The notes under the pieces: generated by a model
Told to the model about the DNA's origin: nothing
The model's input: the letters and a program-made list of their open reading frames with translations, nothing else
Databases searched by the model: none
Position numbers and translations under genes: made by a program
NCBI GenBank assembly: GCA_903865885.1
Contig: CAIPLJ010000029.1
Coordinates: 1 to 23,101 of the forward strand
Direction: 5' to 3'
DNA length: 23,101 nucleotides
From: an uncultured Actinomycetes bacterium
GTDB taxonomy: Bacteria; Actinomycetota; Actinomycetes; Nanopelagicales; Nanopelagicaceae
Shown here: positions 22,258 through 23,101 of the stretch, piece by piece
Layout of the letters: every line of letters begins with the position of its first letter
How positions within the stretch are numbered: position 1 is the first letter of the stretch

Positions 22258-23101
22258 ATGGTTCTGCCTCATGATCCGCTCTGGCCGCGTGCTGCATCAC
22301 TTTTCAGTGTTGATTCACCACGCGAATGCGATCTTGCGCTAATTGGAGTACCTGCTTCGAAGACAAGTATTTCCCCTTCCGGTGCCCACACCACACCGGC
22401 TGCGATTCGCTCTACTCTTTCCCGATATTCACTTGCGCACGCAGATGCGCGGGTTGACCTTACTAAGGTCCACATTCACGATGCTGGTGATGTGACAAGT
22501 TCTGATGCTGATGAAGGCAAGTGCATACAAGAGATTTCACAGATAGCCGCCACGTCAAAATCATTTATTGCACTAGGCGGAGATAACTCAATTACGTATT
22601 CTGCTTTCACGGCATCGGGTGCAACAGGACTTATTACCTTTGATGCCCATTACGACCTCCGCGATGGCATCAGCAATGGTTCGCCTGTGCGCCGACTGAT
22701 AGAGGCAGGAGTGAGTGGGAAAAAGGTTGTGCAGATTGGAATTGCAGATTTTTCAAACTCACCAGAGTATGCACAACGGGCCCGTGATTATGGAATCACA
22801 GTGATTCCACGTAGCGCCCTACGTGGGGCCAAACTCGCAGATGTATGGAAAGAAGCTACTTCCATTGCTGGAGATAACGTTTATGTTGACTTCGATATGG
22901 ATGTCTGCGACAGGTCTGTTGTTCCTGCATGTCCGGCGGCAGCTCCCGGTGGAATTAGCGCAGATGAAATTCGTCAATTCGCATTCCTTGCTGGAGCGTC
23001 CACTTCCGTTAAAGCAATTGATATTACCGAAATCGATTCAACTATAGATTCGCAAGATCAACGCACGGTTCGGTTAGCAGCCTTAGTCATTCTCGAGTTT
23101 G
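22258..23101 (+). CDS. hutG: Ureohydrolase-family formimidoylglutamase, 3' end cut by window edge
   Basis: From the ATG at 22258 the frame is open for 281 codons to the right edge. Arginase-fold metal motifs are present: DAHYD (129-133, Asp129, His131, Asp133) and FDMDVCD (212-218, Asp213, Asp215). The first motif reads GGDNS (107-111), with Asn110 where arginase and agmatinase usually have His. Next to hutUIH the likely reaction is hydrolysis of N-formimino-glutamate to glutamate and formamide, which completes the pathway. Agmatinase is the main alternative from sequence alone. It is transcribed divergently from hutU, with TACCCT 6 bases upstream. Family length suggests only a short C-terminal piece is missing. 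Confidence 0.88.
   Translation, partial: MVLPHDPLWPRAASLFSVDSPRECDLALIGVPASKTSISPSGAHTTPAAIRSTLSRYSLAHADARVDLTKVHIHDAGDVTSSDADEGKCIQEISQIAATSKSFIALGGDNSITYSAFTASGATGLITFDAHYDLRDGISNGSPVRRLIEAGVSGKKVVQIGIADFSNSPEYAQRARDYGITVIPRSALRGAKLADVWKEATSIAGDNVYVDFDMDVCDRSVVPACPAAAPGGISADEIRQFAFLAGASTSVKAIDITEIDSTIDSQDQRTVRLAALVILEF

Noticed and set aside
1..23101. Search for a mobile element, CRISPR array, toxin-antitoxin pair or defence island.
   Set aside because: I saw no integrase, transposase, regularly spaced repeats, tRNA target or defence-family motifs. All large frames have housekeeping or catabolic assignments.

Overview
The window looks like a chromosomal stretch from a streamlined, moderate-to-low-GC actinobacterium. 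Freshwater acI/Nanopelagicales-type bacteria are my best guess. The actinobacterial call rests on the small CtaF subunit IV, a di-haem QcrC with a C-terminal anchor, a three-helix Rieske protein with a twin-arginine pair, a DUF3043 gene, and gene order. From memory, the run erpA - adoK - ctaC - ctaF - qcrB/A/C - ctaE - trpD - exonuclease matches the Mycobacterium tuberculosis Rv2204c-Rv2191 neighbourhood. Base composition and very tight packing argue against a high-GC actinomycete. The genus is inference. No gene-free stretch reaches 300 bases; the longest gap is 152 bases at 14746-14897. I saw no tRNA, rRNA, CRISPR array, insertion sequence or phage gene.

Layout. (1) 1-4014: a DUF3043 membrane protein (cut by the window edge) and quinolinate synthase nadA on the minus strand; divergent erpA (Fe-S carrier) and adoK (adenosine kinase) on the plus strand; then a degenerate cysteine-desulfurase-like protein on the minus strand. 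(2) 4074-6909: ctaC-ctaD-ctaF, subunits II, I and IV of the aa3 cytochrome c oxidase. (3) 6934-10691: an EamA-type exporter, then a class III aminotransferase paired with a CoA-acylating methylmalonate/malonate semialdehyde dehydrogenase. (4) 14745-10716 (minus): ctaE-qcrC-qcrA-qcrB, oxidase subunit III plus the whole bc1 complex. (5) 14898-17102: a receiver-like protein, trpD, a DnaQ-type exonuclease and an alpha/beta hydrolase. (6) 17850 to the end: histidine utilisation, hutU-hutI-hutH on the minus strand and hutG on the plus strand (cut by the window edge), which together take histidine to glutamate.

How the genes work together. ctaCDF and ctaE-qcrCAB together encode the bc1-aa3 respiratory chain. 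In known actinobacteria this works as a supercomplex with the di-haem QcrC replacing soluble cytochrome c. Several neighbours touch Fe-S biology: NadA and the Rieske protein need clusters, ErpA delivers them, and the desulfurase-like protein resembles a sulfur donor but has lost its PLP lysine. The aminotransferase/dehydrogenase pair and the hut cluster feed amino-acid carbon and nitrogen into central metabolism.

The most consistent hidden structure is promoter grammar. Eleven genes that begin transcription units have a TANNNT hexamer ending exactly 6 or 7 bases before the start codon, as expected for leaderless mRNAs. This pattern also resolves several start codons. The most unusual protein is the desulfurase-like gene divergent from ctaC.
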